From: Gammaproteobacteria bacterium
Lineage (GTDB): Bacteria; Pseudomonadota; Gammaproteobacteria; Nevskiales; Nevskiaceae
DNA length: 64,000 nt
NCBI GenBank assembly: GCA_026398875.1
Contig: JAPLSB010000004.1
Location: 101,523 to 165,522 of the forward strand
Direction of reading: 5' to 3'
Shown here: positions 16,950 through 25,661 of the stretch, piece by piece
How positions within the stretch are numbered: the first letter of the stretch is position 1
Layout of the letters: each line of letters opens with the position of its first letter
Program-made: the position numbers and the translations under genes
Notes under the pieces: model-generated
Databases searched by the model: none
What the model was told of the DNA's origin: nothing
Seen by the model: only the letters and a program-made list of their open reading frames with translations

Positions 16950-17168
16950 GGTTCGCAGGTGCCCTGAACCCCGCTCGACACGGTTTCAGGGTTAAACGGG
17001 AAGCCGGTGCGTCGCTCCGATACACGGGAGCGACTACCCCGGCACTGCCCCCGCAACGGTGAATGGGAGTACTTCGGCCACCGCCACTGAATCGTGTCCC
17101 GATTCGGGAAGGCGTCGAAGGAAGGTGCAGCACGCGCCTTCGCCCATGAGTCCGGAGACCGGCCTCGA
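16950..17168 (+). promoter_or_regulatory. Cobalamin (adenosylcobalamin) riboswitch
   Basis: The conserved core is clear: GGTGCC at 16958, TTAAACGGGAAGCCGGTG at 16992-17009, CTGCCCCCGCAACGGT at 17045-17060, and the B12 box AGTCCGGAGACCGGCC at 17149-17164. It lies in the leader of btuB, 75 bp before its start. A downstream hairpin (CCGCACGC/GCGTGCGG, 17175-17194) has no U-run, so control is probably of translation rather than termination. Binding of B12 would switch off the vitamin B12 receptor and the adenosyltransferase. Confidence 0.95.
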
Positions 17169-17242
17169 ACGGGTCCGCACGCAGCCGCGTGCGGGTATTC
17201 CGATCAGTGTGCTTGCGGGGACGCAGGCCACGGGAGAAACCG

Positions 17243-19123
17243 ATGAAATCCGCGTTGTTGGCGGCGCTCGTTGCAGCGCCTTTGTACAGTCTTGCCCAGC
17301 AGAACCCTTCCCCTTCCGACCCCCCTTCAGCCGACGGCGATGCACCCGTCGCGCTCGATCCGGTGCTGGTCACCGCCAGCCGCACCCCGCAGCCGCAGTC
17401 GCGGATCGGTGCGGCGACCATCGTCATCGACCGCACGCAGATCCTCGCTGCGCAGGCCGGTGACATCGCCGAACTGCTGCGCTTCCATGCTGGCATCGAC
17501 ATCGGCCGCAGCGGCGGTCCCGGCCAGCTGACCTCGGCGTTCATCCGCGGCGGCGAGTCGAACCACACGCTGGTGCTGATCGACGGCGTGCGCGTCAACC
17601 CGGCCACCGCCGGCGGTGCCGCGCTGCAGAACCTGGCCCCCGACATGATCGAGCGCATCGAGATCGTCAAGGGACCGCGCTCCACGCTGTACGGCTCGGA
17701 CGCGCTGGCCGGCGTCATCAACATCATCACCCGCAGTGCAACGAAGCAGCAGATCGAGGCCAGCATCCGCGGCGGCAGCTATGGCACCGTCGATGGCTCG
17801 GCGAGCTACGCGAACCGCATCGGCGCCTACGGCTTTTCGGTGCAGACCGAACAGCAGCGCACTGACGGCGTTCCGGCCTGTGAAGGCGGCAGCGACGACA
17901 GCGGCTTCCGCAACAACTCGGTGAACGTGAAGGCCAGTGCCGACGCCGGCGTCGCGCTGTTCGAGGCCCGCGCCTACAACACGCAGGGCAAGGTGCAGAC
18001 CTACGACTCGTGCAGCCCGACGTTCGGCCTGAACCCGACCGCGCAGGAGTTCCGCAACCAGGTGCTGGCACTGTCGGCGGCGGCCCAGCTGCACGAGCGT
18101 TGGGACAGCTCGCTGACCCTGAGCCGTGGCGAGGACCGCATCCGCCAGTACAGCTCGCCGGACACCGTGCGCACGATCCGGCCGATGCTCGACTGGCAGA
18201 ACACGGTCTCCGTGCTGCCGGGCCTGCGCGCGCTGTTCGGCGGGCAGGTATCGCAGGAGCGGATCGACGCGCTGAGCTTCGGCTCGACGATCCACCAGAC
18301 CGTCGATCTGTACAACGGCTTCCTGCAGGCCCGCTACGACGATGACCACCACCACCTGCAGCTGGCCGGCAGCGTGCTGAATCACGATGCCTTTGGCAGC
18401 CGCGTGACGTGGAACGCCGAGTACGGCTACGACGTCTACCGCCGCGAGCTGTACAAGACCAGCCTGATCGCTGCCGCCGGCAGCGGCTTCCGGGCTCCGG
18501 ACGCCACCGATCGCTTCGGCTTCGGTGGCAATCCGGATCTGGACCCGGAGCGCTCGGTCAATGTCGAGATCGGTGTCCGCCAGCGCTGGGGCGCCCATCA
18601 GACCTGGGACCTGCGGGCGTTCCGCACGCGCTATCGCGATCTGATCAGCGTGCAGTTCGATCCCGCGAACGATCCGAACGACGACTTCGGCTTCCGCGCC
18701 GTCAACGTCGACCGGGCCAAGAACGCCGGCGTCGAAGCGACGTACCGCTATGTCGATGGCCTGTGGTCCGGCACGGTGACCGGCATCGTGCAGAATCCGA
18801 AGGATCGCTCGGACGACAGCCCGCTGTTGCGCCGCGCGCGGCGCAGCGTCACGGCTCAGGTTCGTCGCGATTTCGGCATCTTCTACGCGGCAACCGATGT
18901 GCTCGGCACCTCGGACCGCGCCGATGTCAGCGCGGCAACCGGTGCGCCGACCAAGGATTCCGGTTATGTGCTGTGGAACCTCGGTGGCGGTGTGAAGCTG
19001 CCGCACGGGTTCTCGGTGGCGGCACGCATCGAGAACCTGCTTGACCGCGACTACCAGACGGCCGCCGGCTACAACCAGCTCGGTCGTGCCGCCTACGGCA
19101 CGCTGCGCTGGGAACATCGCTGA
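17243..19123 (+). CDS. btuB: TonB-dependent vitamin B12 receptor
   Basis: The 626-residue outer-membrane protein has a signal peptide (MKSALLAALVAAPLYSLAQ), a TonB-box region DPVLVTASR (about residues 38-46), a plug domain with FIRGGESNHTLVLIDGVR and GPRSTLYGSDALAGVINI, and a beta-barrel ending in aromatic-rich GTLRWEHR. It imports cobalamin using TonB energy. The start has the ribosome site GGGAGA; a longer reading is excluded by position in the riboswitch leader. The gene is directly under the cobalamin riboswitch, which supports BtuB rather than a siderophore receptor. Confidence 0.92.
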   Translation: MKSALLAALVAAPLYSLAQQNPSPSDPPSADGDAPVALDPVLVTASRTPQPQSRIGAATIVIDRTQILAAQAGDIAELLRFHAGIDIGRSGGPGQLTSAFIRGGESNHTLVLIDGVRVNPATAGGAALQNLAPDMIERIEIVKGPRSTLYGSDALAGVINIITRSATKQQIEASIRGGSYGTVDGSASYANRIGAYGFSVQTEQQRTDGVPACEGGSDDSGFRNNSVNVKASADAGVALFEARAYNTQGKVQTYDSCSPTFGLNPTAQEFRNQVLALSAAAQLHERWDSSLTLSRGEDRIRQYSSPDTVRTIRPMLDWQNTVSVLPGLRALFGGQVSQERIDALSFGSTIHQTVDLYNGFLQARYDDDHHHLQLAGSVLNHDAFGSRVTWNAEYGYDVYRRELYKTSLIAAAGSGFRAPDATDRFGFGGNPDLDPERSVNVEIGVRQRWGAHQTWDLRAFRTRYRDLISVQFDPANDPNDDFGFRAVNVDRAKNAGVEATYRYVDGLWSGTVTGIVQNPKDRSDDSPLLRRARRSVTAQVRRDFGIFYAATDVLGTSDRADVSAATGAPTKDSGYVLWNLGGGVKLPHGFSVAARIENLLDRDYQTAAGYNQLGRAAYGTLRWEHR

Positions 19124-19142
19124 ACCCGAAGCACCGCTGAAC

Positions 19143-19168
19143 CGGATCGGCCCGCAAGGGCCGATCCG
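19143..19168 (+). terminator. Perfect intercistronic hairpin after btuB
   Basis: CGGATCGGCCC, loop GCAA, GGGCCGATCCG: an 11-bp perfect stem with a stable GNRA tetraloop, 19 bp after the btuB stop. It is followed by GCCGTTTCC, a poor U-tract, so it may only attenuate transcription or protect mRNA ends before the adenosyltransferase gene. Confidence 0.6.
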
Positions 19169-19207
19169 CCGTTTCCGATCCGCATTTCAGACAGGGCAGA
19201 GCGCGAC

Positions 19208-19762
19208 ATGGGCAACCGGCTTTCGAAGATCGTCACCCGCACCGGCGACAAGGGCACCACCGGCCTGTCCAGTGGCGAGCGGGTGCCGAAGACCCATCTG
19301 CGCGTGCAGGCGATGGGCGATGTCGATGAACTGAATTGCTGCATCGGCCTGCTGCTGGTGCAGCCGATGCCGGACGACCTGCGCGGGCCGCTGGCGCAGA
19401 CCCAGCACGAGCTGTTCGATCTTGGCGGCGAGCTGTCGATGCCGGGCTTCGATCTGGTCAAGCCGGGCTATCTGGCGCGCATCGATGCCGAGATCGAGCG
19501 CCTCAACGAAGCGCTGCCGCCACTGAAGGAGTTCGTGCTGCCGGGCGGCAATCCTTCCGCGGCAGCGGCACATCTGGCGCGGGCCGTGGCACGGCGCGCC
19601 GAACGCGCGGTCTGGGCGCTGAAGGCTGACGATGCAACGGTCAGCGATCTGGTGCCGCAATACCTCAACCGACTGTCGGACTATCTGTTCGTCTGCTGCC
19701 GGGTGCTGGCCCGCCTCGATGGCGGCGCGGAAGTCAGCTGGAAGCGCAGCGACGCGGCCTGA
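19208..19762 (+). CDS. Cob(I)alamin adenosyltransferase, PduO type
   Basis: The 184-residue enzyme attaches the adenosyl group of ATP to cob(I)alamin. TRTGDKGTTGLSSGERVPK (residues 10-28) is the ATP-binding start of PduO-type enzymes. ARAVARRAERAVWAL and YLNRLSDYLFVCCRVLA are the two other conserved blocks. It follows btuB by 84 bp in the same direction, so import and activation of B12 appear to be one riboswitch-controlled unit, apart from the hairpin between them. Confidence 0.92.
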   Translation: MGNRLSKIVTRTGDKGTTGLSSGERVPKTHLRVQAMGDVDELNCCIGLLLVQPMPDDLRGPLAQTQHELFDLGGELSMPGFDLVKPGYLARIDAEIERLNEALPPLKEFVLPGGNPSAAAAHLARAVARRAERAVWALKADDATVSDLVPQYLNRLSDYLFVCCRVLARLDGGAEVSWKRSDAA

Positions 19763-19777
19763 CCGCGTTGCGGCGGA

Positions 19778-20284
19778 TCAGGGCGAAACAGCCTTGATCG
19801 GATCGCGGTAGTCGGCCGGGTTGCGGCGCTCGCCGAGCACCGGCGGCACGCCGGGGCGCTGATCCGGTTTGGCATCGAAATCCTTCTGCTGCTCGAGGAA
19901 GGCCTTCTGTTCCTCGGTCAGCTTGTTGGCATCCTTCGGCAATGCGTCGTACCAGGCACGCAGCTTTTCGACCCGATCGCGCTCGCGTTCTTCTTCCGTT
20001 CCAAGACCCGGCAGCTGCTTGATCTGCTTGCGGCGCTTGCGGTCGCCTTCGGCCAGCGGGTCGAGTTCGCCCTCGACCTTGACCTCCGGCAGCTTCTGCA
20101 TCGGCGCCGTGGCATCGCCCGGCTGCGCGGCTTCGGGCACCGCCTCGGGCGCACCGGCCAGACCTTGGCCGTCCTTCAGCAGGTTCTGGGCGCCGGCCGG
20201 CGCACTGGCCAGCATCGTGACGACCAATGCCAGGGACACCGACAGGTCAGATGAAACGGCGCGCATGCTGCGGAGCGGGGACAT
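19778..20284 (-). CDS. Exported hypothetical protein, charged coiled region
   Basis: A 168-residue protein with a signal peptide (about residues 1-33, ending PAGAQN), then an acidic/basic rich region (DPLAEGDRKRRKQIKQLPG; EEERERDRVEKL) and a Pro-rich C-terminus. I do not recognise a family. The start is supported by AGGAA eight bases upstream. It follows the DHA2 transporter gene by 42 bp on the same strand and may be the last gene of that efflux operon. Confidence 0.6.
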   Translation of the reverse strand: MSPLRSMRAVSSDLSVSLALVVTMLASAPAGAQNLLKDGQGLAGAPEAVPEAAQPGDATAPMQKLPEVKVEGELDPLAEGDRKRRKQIKQLPGLGTEEERERDRVEKLRAWYDALPKDANKLTEEQKAFLEQQKDFDAKPDQRPGVPPVLGERRNPADYRDPIKAVSP

Positions 20285-20326
20285 GACGGATTCCTGGAGA
20301 GTTCTGGTATCGACTGTAACGTAGCT

Positions 20327-21880
20327 TCAGTGCGCCGCTGCTGCAGCATCGCCACCGGGCTGCGGTCGCGGTGGCCGGATCATCGGCAGCAGCAGCAGCA
20401 CGGTGCCCATCAGCATCGCGACCAGCGCGAACATGTCGCCGTAAGTCATCACCGCGACCTGCTGCTGAAGTTGCTGTGACAGCAGACCCAGCGCACCGGT
20501 TTCACTGCCGGTGATCGCACGGCCGGTGGCCAGCATGTCCTGCACCGGGCGGTGACTGGCGCGCAGCGATTCATCGAGCATCTGCCAGTGCAGCCAGCTG
20601 CGCTCGTTGATCAGCGTGTTGACCAGCGCCAGGCCCAGCGCGCCGCCAACGTTGCGCATCACGTTGAACAGGCCGCTGGCGTTCTTGACCTCGCTGAGCG
20701 GCAGCGTGCCGAGCGCGATGTTGGTCATCGAGAACATGCACAGCAGGAAGCCGCTGCCGCGGAAGATCTGCGGCACGATGAATTCGGCAACGCTCCAGTC
20801 GGCGGTCAGCTTGCTGTTCAGCCAGGCGCCGATCATCACGTTGACCAGACCCAGACCGAGCATCGTCTTGTGACTGATGATCCGCGACAGGCGCCCGGCA
20901 ATCGGCGCGGTGACGAACATCGCCACGCCTTGCGCGATCATCACGTGGCCGATCTGCAGGCTGTTGTAGCCGCGCACCTGACCAAGGAACAGCGGCGTCA
21001 GGTAGACCAGCGTGTACAAGCCCATGCCGACCGCCATCGCCAGCACCGTGCCGAGCGCGAAGTTGCGGTCGGCGAAGGTCCGCAGGTTCACGATCGGATG
21101 GCGCGCAGTGAACATGCGATGGAAGAACAGCACCGCACCGAGCGCGGCGATGACGGCGCATACCGCGACCGAATCCTGTGCGAACCAGTCGTTGCGCGGC
21201 CCTTCGTCAAGCGTGTACTCGAAACAACCGAGGAACACCGCCATGTAGGCGAGGCCGCGCAGATCGATGGTCTTCAGCAGTTCCGGCTGTGGCTGGTCGA
21301 TGCGCACCAGACGCCAGACCGCGTAACCGACCGCGAGACCCGGCAGCACGTTGATCAGGAACAGCCAGTGCCAGGACAGCGATGCGGTCAGCCAGCCGCC
21401 GATGGTCGGGCCGATCGACGGTGCCAGCGTGGCGGTCAGGCCGAACAGCACCTGCGGCAGCACCCGCTTTTCGGCCGGAAACATGATGAAGATCGAGGCC
21501 GACGTGGTCGGGATCATGCCGCCGCCGAGGAAGCCCTGCAGCACCCGGAACACGATCATCGACTCCAGATTCCAGGCCAGCGAGCAGGCCGCGCTGGCCA
21601 GCGTGAAGCCGATCGCCGAGATCGTGAAATAGACCCGCGTCGACAACAGCCGCGACAGGTAGCCGGACAGCGGGATCGCGATGACCTCGGCGATCAGGTA
21701 CGAGGTCTGCACCCACTGGATCTCGTCGGCGCTGGCCGACAGGCCGGCCTGCAGCTGGTTGATCGACGACGCGACGATCTGGATGTCGAGGATCGCCATG
21801 AAGTTGCCGAACATCATCGCGAGGTAGCCGAACCACGCGAGACGCGCGCGCGGATCTGCAGCGGCAACGGCGGCGTTCAT
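20327..21880 (-). CDS. DHA2 family multidrug efflux transporter (EmrB/QacA type)
   Basis: A 517-residue proton antiporter with about 14 membrane helices. FMAILDIQIVASSINQLQAGLSAS near the N-terminus has the D-x-x-I/V motif of helix 1, EIQWVQTSYLIAEVIAIPLSG is the antiporter motif of helix 2, and GPTIGGWL is motif C of helix 5. It would pump drugs through HlyD-family EmrA-like and TolC-like partners, both encoded beside it. It starts 16 bp after the EmrA-like gene; the open frame upstream overlaps that gene and is not the start. Confidence 0.9.
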   Translation of the reverse strand: MNAAVAAADPRARLAWFGYLAMMFGNFMAILDIQIVASSINQLQAGLSASADEIQWVQTSYLIAEVIAIPLSGYLSRLLSTRVYFTISAIGFTLASAACSLAWNLESMIVFRVLQGFLGGGMIPTTSASIFIMFPAEKRVLPQVLFGLTATLAPSIGPTIGGWLTASLSWHWLFLINVLPGLAVGYAVWRLVRIDQPQPELLKTIDLRGLAYMAVFLGCFEYTLDEGPRNDWFAQDSVAVCAVIAALGAVLFFHRMFTARHPIVNLRTFADRNFALGTVLAMAVGMGLYTLVYLTPLFLGQVRGYNSLQIGHVMIAQGVAMFVTAPIAGRLSRIISHKTMLGLGLVNVMIGAWLNSKLTADWSVAEFIVPQIFRGSGFLLCMFSMTNIALGTLPLSEVKNASGLFNVMRNVGGALGLALVNTLINERSWLHWQMLDESLRASHRPVQDMLATGRAITGSETGALGLLSQQLQQQVAVMTYGDMFALVAMLMGTVLLLLPMIRPPRPQPGGDAAAAAH

Positions 21881-21896
21881 GGCGACGCGCGGCGGC

Positions 21897-22979
21897 TCAG
21901 TGCGCCGCGCCGCGGGTATCGACGCTGACTTCGACTGACAAGCCCGGCCGCAGCCGCTCGGCCAGCGGGCTGCCCGCTTCCAGCACGATGCGCACCGGCA
22001 CCCGCTGGACGATCTTGGTGAAGTTGCCGGTGGCGTTCTGTGCCGGCAGCAGCGCGAACTCGGCACCGGAAGCCGGCGAGAAGCTGTCGACGCGGCCCTT
22101 CAGCGGCTGGCCTGGAAAGGCATCGAATTCCAGTTCCACCGGCTGCCCGACCTGCATCTGGCGCAGCTGGGTTTCCTTGAAGTTGGCTTCGACATACAGC
22201 TGATCGAGCGGCACCAGCGACAGCAGGCGCTGACCGGGCTGCACGCGCTCGCCGAGCCGCGCCGACAGATCGCCGACGGTGCCGGCGACCGGCGCCTTGA
22301 GGCTCGTTGCGGCCAAGTCGATCTCGGCGAGGCTGAGCTGCGCTTCGGCAGCCGCCAGTGCAGCTTCGAGTCGGGTTCGGCTGGACTCGCCGAGCGTGGT
22401 CAGCGCCCGTTCGGCCGCCTGCACGGCCGCAGCGGCACGGGCCACGCCAGCCTTGGCGCTCTGATGCGCGGCTTCGGCATTGTCGAGCCGCTGGCGGGTG
22501 GCGACCCCATCGCGCAGCAAGGTCTGCGCGCGGCTCAGTTCCTGTGCCGCCTGGCGCTCGCTGGCCTGCGCGGCCAGCTGCTGGGCGCGAACCTCGCTGA
22601 TCGCCGCATCCTGCTGGCTGCGCTGCTGACCATTGCCGGCCAGCGCGGCACGCGCTTCGGCCACTGCGGCGCGGGCACTGTCGACGCGCGCCCGGTAGTC
22701 GCGATCATCGATCTGCAGCAGCAGATCGCCGACGGCGACCTTCTGGTTGTCGCGCGCCTTGAGCGCAACGATTTCGCCACCGACGCGCGGCGAGAGCACC
22801 GAGATATCGGCACGGACGTAGGCGTTGTCGGTCGATTCGATGAATCGGCCGACCTGCCACCAGCGCCAGCCGAAGATCGCGGCCGCCGTCAGCAGCGCCA
22901 GCAGCACGGCCAGCCGCAGAAGGCGGCGCAGTGGCGAGGTCGATTCGGAAGCTTCGGGAGCGGCGGCAGTGGTGGCCAT
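21897..22979 (-). CDS. HlyD/EmrA family membrane fusion protein
   Basis: The 360-residue periplasmic adaptor has one N-terminal membrane helix (about residues 18-40, RLLRLAVLLALLTAAAIFGW), a biotinyl-lipoyl half-motif (ESTDNAYVRADISVLSPRVGG), a long alpha-hairpin (about 95-225, rich in Ala/Gln/Glu) and LKAPVAGTVGDLSARLGERVQPGQ. The start at 22979 gives a normal N-terminus; an ATG at 23057 would lie across the operator and is unlikely. It heads the leftward emrAB-like operon and faces tetR. Confidence 0.9.
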   Translation of the reverse strand: MATTAAAPEASESTSPLRRLLRLAVLLALLTAAAIFGWRWWQVGRFIESTDNAYVRADISVLSPRVGGEIVALKARDNQKVAVGDLLLQIDDRDYRARVDSARAAVAEARAALAGNGQQRSQQDAAISEVRAQQLAAQASERQAAQELSRAQTLLRDGVATRQRLDNAEAAHQSAKAGVARAAAAVQAAERALTTLGESSRTRLEAALAAAEAQLSLAEIDLAATSLKAPVAGTVGDLSARLGERVQPGQRLLSLVPLDQLYVEANFKETQLRQMQVGQPVELEFDAFPGQPLKGRVDSFSPASGAEFALLPAQNATGNFTKIVQRVPVRIVLEAGSPLAERLRPGLSVEVSVDTRGAAH

Positions 22980-23038
22980 CTTCAGGTGTCCTGCCGATGG
23001 CGTTCCGTCTTGCGACGGTGCAGACCGGCTGATAGTGT

Positions 23039-23053
23039 ACTGTACGTTACAGT
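23039..23053. promoter_or_regulatory. Probable TetR operator in the efflux divergent promoter
   Basis: ACTGTA-CGT-TACAGT is a perfect 6-bp inverted repeat with a three-base spacer, centred in the 92-bp gap between the emrA-like gene and tetR, only 19 bp before the tetR start. Position and symmetry fit autoregulation by the TetR protein and joint control of both directions. Confidence 0.65.
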
Positions 23054-23071
23054 TCATTCTGATCGGTCGCT

Positions 23072-23782
23072 GTGGCCAAAGTCAAACCAACCGAGGTGCC
23101 TGTCGAGGCTGCACCGCCACCGGTCCGCCCGGAGGTTGCGAAGGCCGTCGGCGTGCGCGGCGAGCGGCGTCGCGATGCCCTGCTGGCGGCGGCCCGTGCC
23201 GTGTTTCTGGAAGCGGGCTACGAAGGCGCGAGCATCGAGGCGGTGATGCGCCGCGTCGGCGGCTCCAAGGCCAGCCTGTATCGCTACTTCGGAAGCAAGG
23301 AAGGCCTGTTCGGCGACATCATCGAAGCCGGCTGCAGCGATTTCATGCGCGGCTTCAAGGTGCCGAAGCAGGCCGATGACAACGTCGCCGCGACACTCAC
23401 GGAGATCGCGCGCCGCTTCGTCACCGTGTTCCTCGATGCCGAACGGCGCGAGCTGTTCCGGATCATGATCGCCGAGATGCCGCGCTTCCCGGCGCTGGCG
23501 CAGCGCTTCTACGAAAACGGCCCGGCGCGCGCGCGCAAGCTGCTTGGCGACTACTTCCAGCGCCAGCACGACGCCGGCCGCCTGCACTGCCCGGACCCGG
23601 AATTCGCCGCCGTGCAGTTCATCGAAATGGTCAAGGCGGCGCCACAGCACCGCGCCATGCTGGGCCTGACGCCGTTCCTGCCGGGCCGCGATCTCGAACA
23701 GCACATCGCCGGTGTCGTCGATCTGTTCCTGCATGGCTGCGCACGCGCGCCCACCGCCTCACCGAAGGACGCATCCCGATGA
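23072..23782 (+). CDS. TetR/AcrR family transcriptional regulator
   Basis: A 236-residue repressor. The N-terminal tail is Pro-rich, and residues about 28-75 form the helix-turn-helix (LLAAARAVFLEAGYEGASIEAVMRRVGGSKASLYRYFGSKEGL, split here by description only). The remaining helical domain should bind the drug inducer and resembles the AefR-like C-terminal class. The GTG start lacks a clear ribosome site. It lies divergent to the emrAB-like genes and overlaps the tolC-like gene by four bases, so it probably represses the whole locus. Confidence 0.88.
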   Translation: MAKVKPTEVPVEAAPPPVRPEVAKAVGVRGERRRDALLAAARAVFLEAGYEGASIEAVMRRVGGSKASLYRYFGSKEGLFGDIIEAGCSDFMRGFKVPKQADDNVAATLTEIARRFVTVFLDAERRELFRIMIAEMPRFPALAQRFYENGPARARKLLGDYFQRQHDAGRLHCPDPEFAAVQFIEMVKAAPQHRAMLGLTPFLPGRDLEQHIAGVVDLFLHGCARAPTASPKDASR

Positions 23783-25047
23783 AGATCAAGGCGCTGGCTG
23801 CCGCAGCCGGCCTGTTGCTGCTGTCCACCGACGCCGCTGCGATCGGCCTGCACGAGGCCGCGGCCCAGGCACTGCAGCGCGATCCGCGGCTGACCGCTGC
23901 CCATCGCGCGGCCGACGGCAGCGTTGCCGACGTCGAAACCGCCCGGGCCGGCTTGCGACCGACCGTCAATGCCCAGGTGCTAGGCGGCCGATCACGGCTG
24001 TATACCAACGCCCAGTTTCCGGTCGCCGGTCCGCGCAATCCGCTGAGCTGGGGTCTGGTCGCGACCCAGCCGCTGTACAGCGGCGGGCTGGTGTCGGCGC
24101 AGATCGAAGCGGCGCGTTCGCGCCTTGATGCAGCCCGCGAAACCGAAGTCGCCACCGAGCAGCAGCTGCTGTTCGCGGCAGCCAGCAGCTGGCTCGACGT
24201 GAAGCGCGACCGTGCCGTGATCGACCTGAACCAGCGTAATGCGGAAACGCTGGCGCAGGCGCTCGGCGACAGCCGCAAGCGGCTCGTCGCCGGGGAAGCG
24301 ACCAGGACCGATGTCGCGCAGGCCGAAGCCCGGCTGGCTGAAGCGCAGGCTTCGCTGGAACGGGCGCGAGCAACGGCAGCGGTCAGTTCGGCCGCGTTCG
24401 AGCGCGTGGTCGGCAGTGCACCGGACGAACTGCCCGGCGACTGGCCGCAGCCGGCCGTGCCGACCACGCTGGCCGATGCGCTGGCCGTGTCGGCCGCGAC
24501 ACCAGCGGTGCGCGCAGCCGAAGCCGATGCACGTGCAGCACTTGCGCAGATCAACGCGGAACGGGCCGGCCATCTGCCGAAGCTGAGTCTGGAAGGCGAA
24601 GCCAATGACGCCGACGATTCCACGTTCACCTACGACCGGCAGACCTACTGGTCGCTGCAGCTGAAGGCCACGCTCCCGATCTACGCCGGCGGTGCCGTGT
24701 CATCACGGGTTTCGGCGGCCCGCGCCACGGCCGATGCCGCACAGGCCACCGCCGATGACACCCGGCGGGCCGCTCAGCAGGCGATTGCCGAGGCCTGGTC
24801 GCTGTATCGCGCCGCCGATCAGGTGATCACGGCGTATCAGGCGGAAGTCACGGCCAGCGAGCTGGCACTGGACAGCGTGCGCCGCGAACTGGAAGTTGGT
24901 ACCCGCACCACGCTGGACCTGCTCGATGCCCAGCGCGACCTGCTGGCGGCGACGGTCAATCTGGCCGGCAGCCGTCACGACCGTTCGCTGGCAGCCTTGC
25001 AGTTGCTCGGCGCGACCGGGCGGCTGACGCTGGACGCGATTCCCTAA
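23779..25047 (+). CDS. TolC family outer-membrane efflux protein
   Basis: The 422-residue protein has a signal peptide (MKIKALAAAAGLLLLSTDAAA), two TolC-like repeats of coiled-coil and strand sequence, and typical motifs such as PLYSGGLVSAQIEAARSRLDAA and LPIYAGGAVSSRVSAARA. It forms the outer-membrane tunnel for the adjacent MFS/HlyD pump. Its ATG overlaps the tetR stop (ATGA), and its stop overlaps the converging DUF2238 stop. Confidence 0.9.
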   Translation: MKIKALAAAAGLLLLSTDAAAIGLHEAAAQALQRDPRLTAAHRAADGSVADVETARAGLRPTVNAQVLGGRSRLYTNAQFPVAGPRNPLSWGLVATQPLYSGGLVSAQIEAARSRLDAARETEVATEQQLLFAAASSWLDVKRDRAVIDLNQRNAETLAQALGDSRKRLVAGEATRTDVAQAEARLAEAQASLERARATAAVSSAAFERVVGSAPDELPGDWPQPAVPTTLADALAVSAATPAVRAAEADARAALAQINAERAGHLPKLSLEGEANDADDSTFTYDRQTYWSLQLKATLPIYAGGAVSSRVSAARATADAAQATADDTRRAAQQAIAEAWSLYRAADQVITAYQAEVTASELALDSVRRELEVGTRTTLDLLDAQRDLLAATVNLAGSRHDRSLAALQLLGATGRLTLDAIP

Positions 25048-25661
25048 ACGAGGCGCGCCATCGCCCGGTCGTGCCAGCGGGCGAGCAGGGTCAGCGCGAT
25101 CGTCGCACCGATCAGCGCCATGAACATGTCGGACTGCGTATCCCACTGATCGCCCTGGGTGCCGAGAAATTCGTCGGCGCCCTGACCCATGATCAGCGCC
25201 GCTGCCCATTCGATCAGCTCGTAGACCGCACTGATCGCCATCGCGACGCAGATCGACAGCACGGCGGCAATCGCTCGACCATTGACCAGCGCATGGCGAA
25301 TCAGCAGTTCGCGCGCGGCCAGTGCGGGCACCAGCCCCTGCGCCAGATGGCCGAGCTTGTCGTACGGGTTGCGGGCCAGATCGAAGGCATCCTTGACCCA
25401 GTCGCCAAGCGGCACGCGGGCATAGGTATAGGCACCGCCGGCAATCAGGATCAGCGCGTGAATGGCGATCAGCGCGTAAAGCAGCCGCGTCAACGGGAAG
25501 CGGCCGGCGGTAAAGCCGAGCAGCGGCACGATCAGCAGCACCGGCAGCACTTCCATGACCCAGGTCAGGCGGTCGTACGGCGAAATGCCGGAGACGATCA
25601 GCGCTGCCAGCACCGGCAATAGCAGCAGCAGCCGGAAGCGTGCTTCCGGCTGGCCGCTCAT
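25044..25661 (-). CDS. DUF2238 family membrane protein (YjdF-like)
   Basis: A 205-residue protein with about six membrane helices. KDAFDLARNPYDKLGHLAQGLVPAL and the later AISAVYELIEW, followed by FLGTQGDQWDTQSDMFMALIG, carry the conserved polar residues of DUF2238 (YjdF). Function is unknown. The start at 25661 overlaps the stop of the Nudix-phosphatase fusion gene (ATGA), so the two are translated together. Confidence 0.82.
   Translation of the reverse strand: MSGQPEARFRLLLLLPVLAALIVSGISPYDRLTWVMEVLPVLLIVPLLGFTAGRFPLTRLLYALIAIHALILIAGGAYTYARVPLGDWVKDAFDLARNPYDKLGHLAQGLVPALAARELLIRHALVNGRAIAAVLSICVAMAISAVYELIEWAAALIMGQGADEFLGTQGDQWDTQSDMFMALIGATIALTLLARWHDRAMARLV

Noticed and set aside
17327..19117. 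A 596-codon minus-strand frame opposite btuB
   Set aside because: Antisense shadow; btuB is supported by the riboswitch and TonB-receptor motifs.
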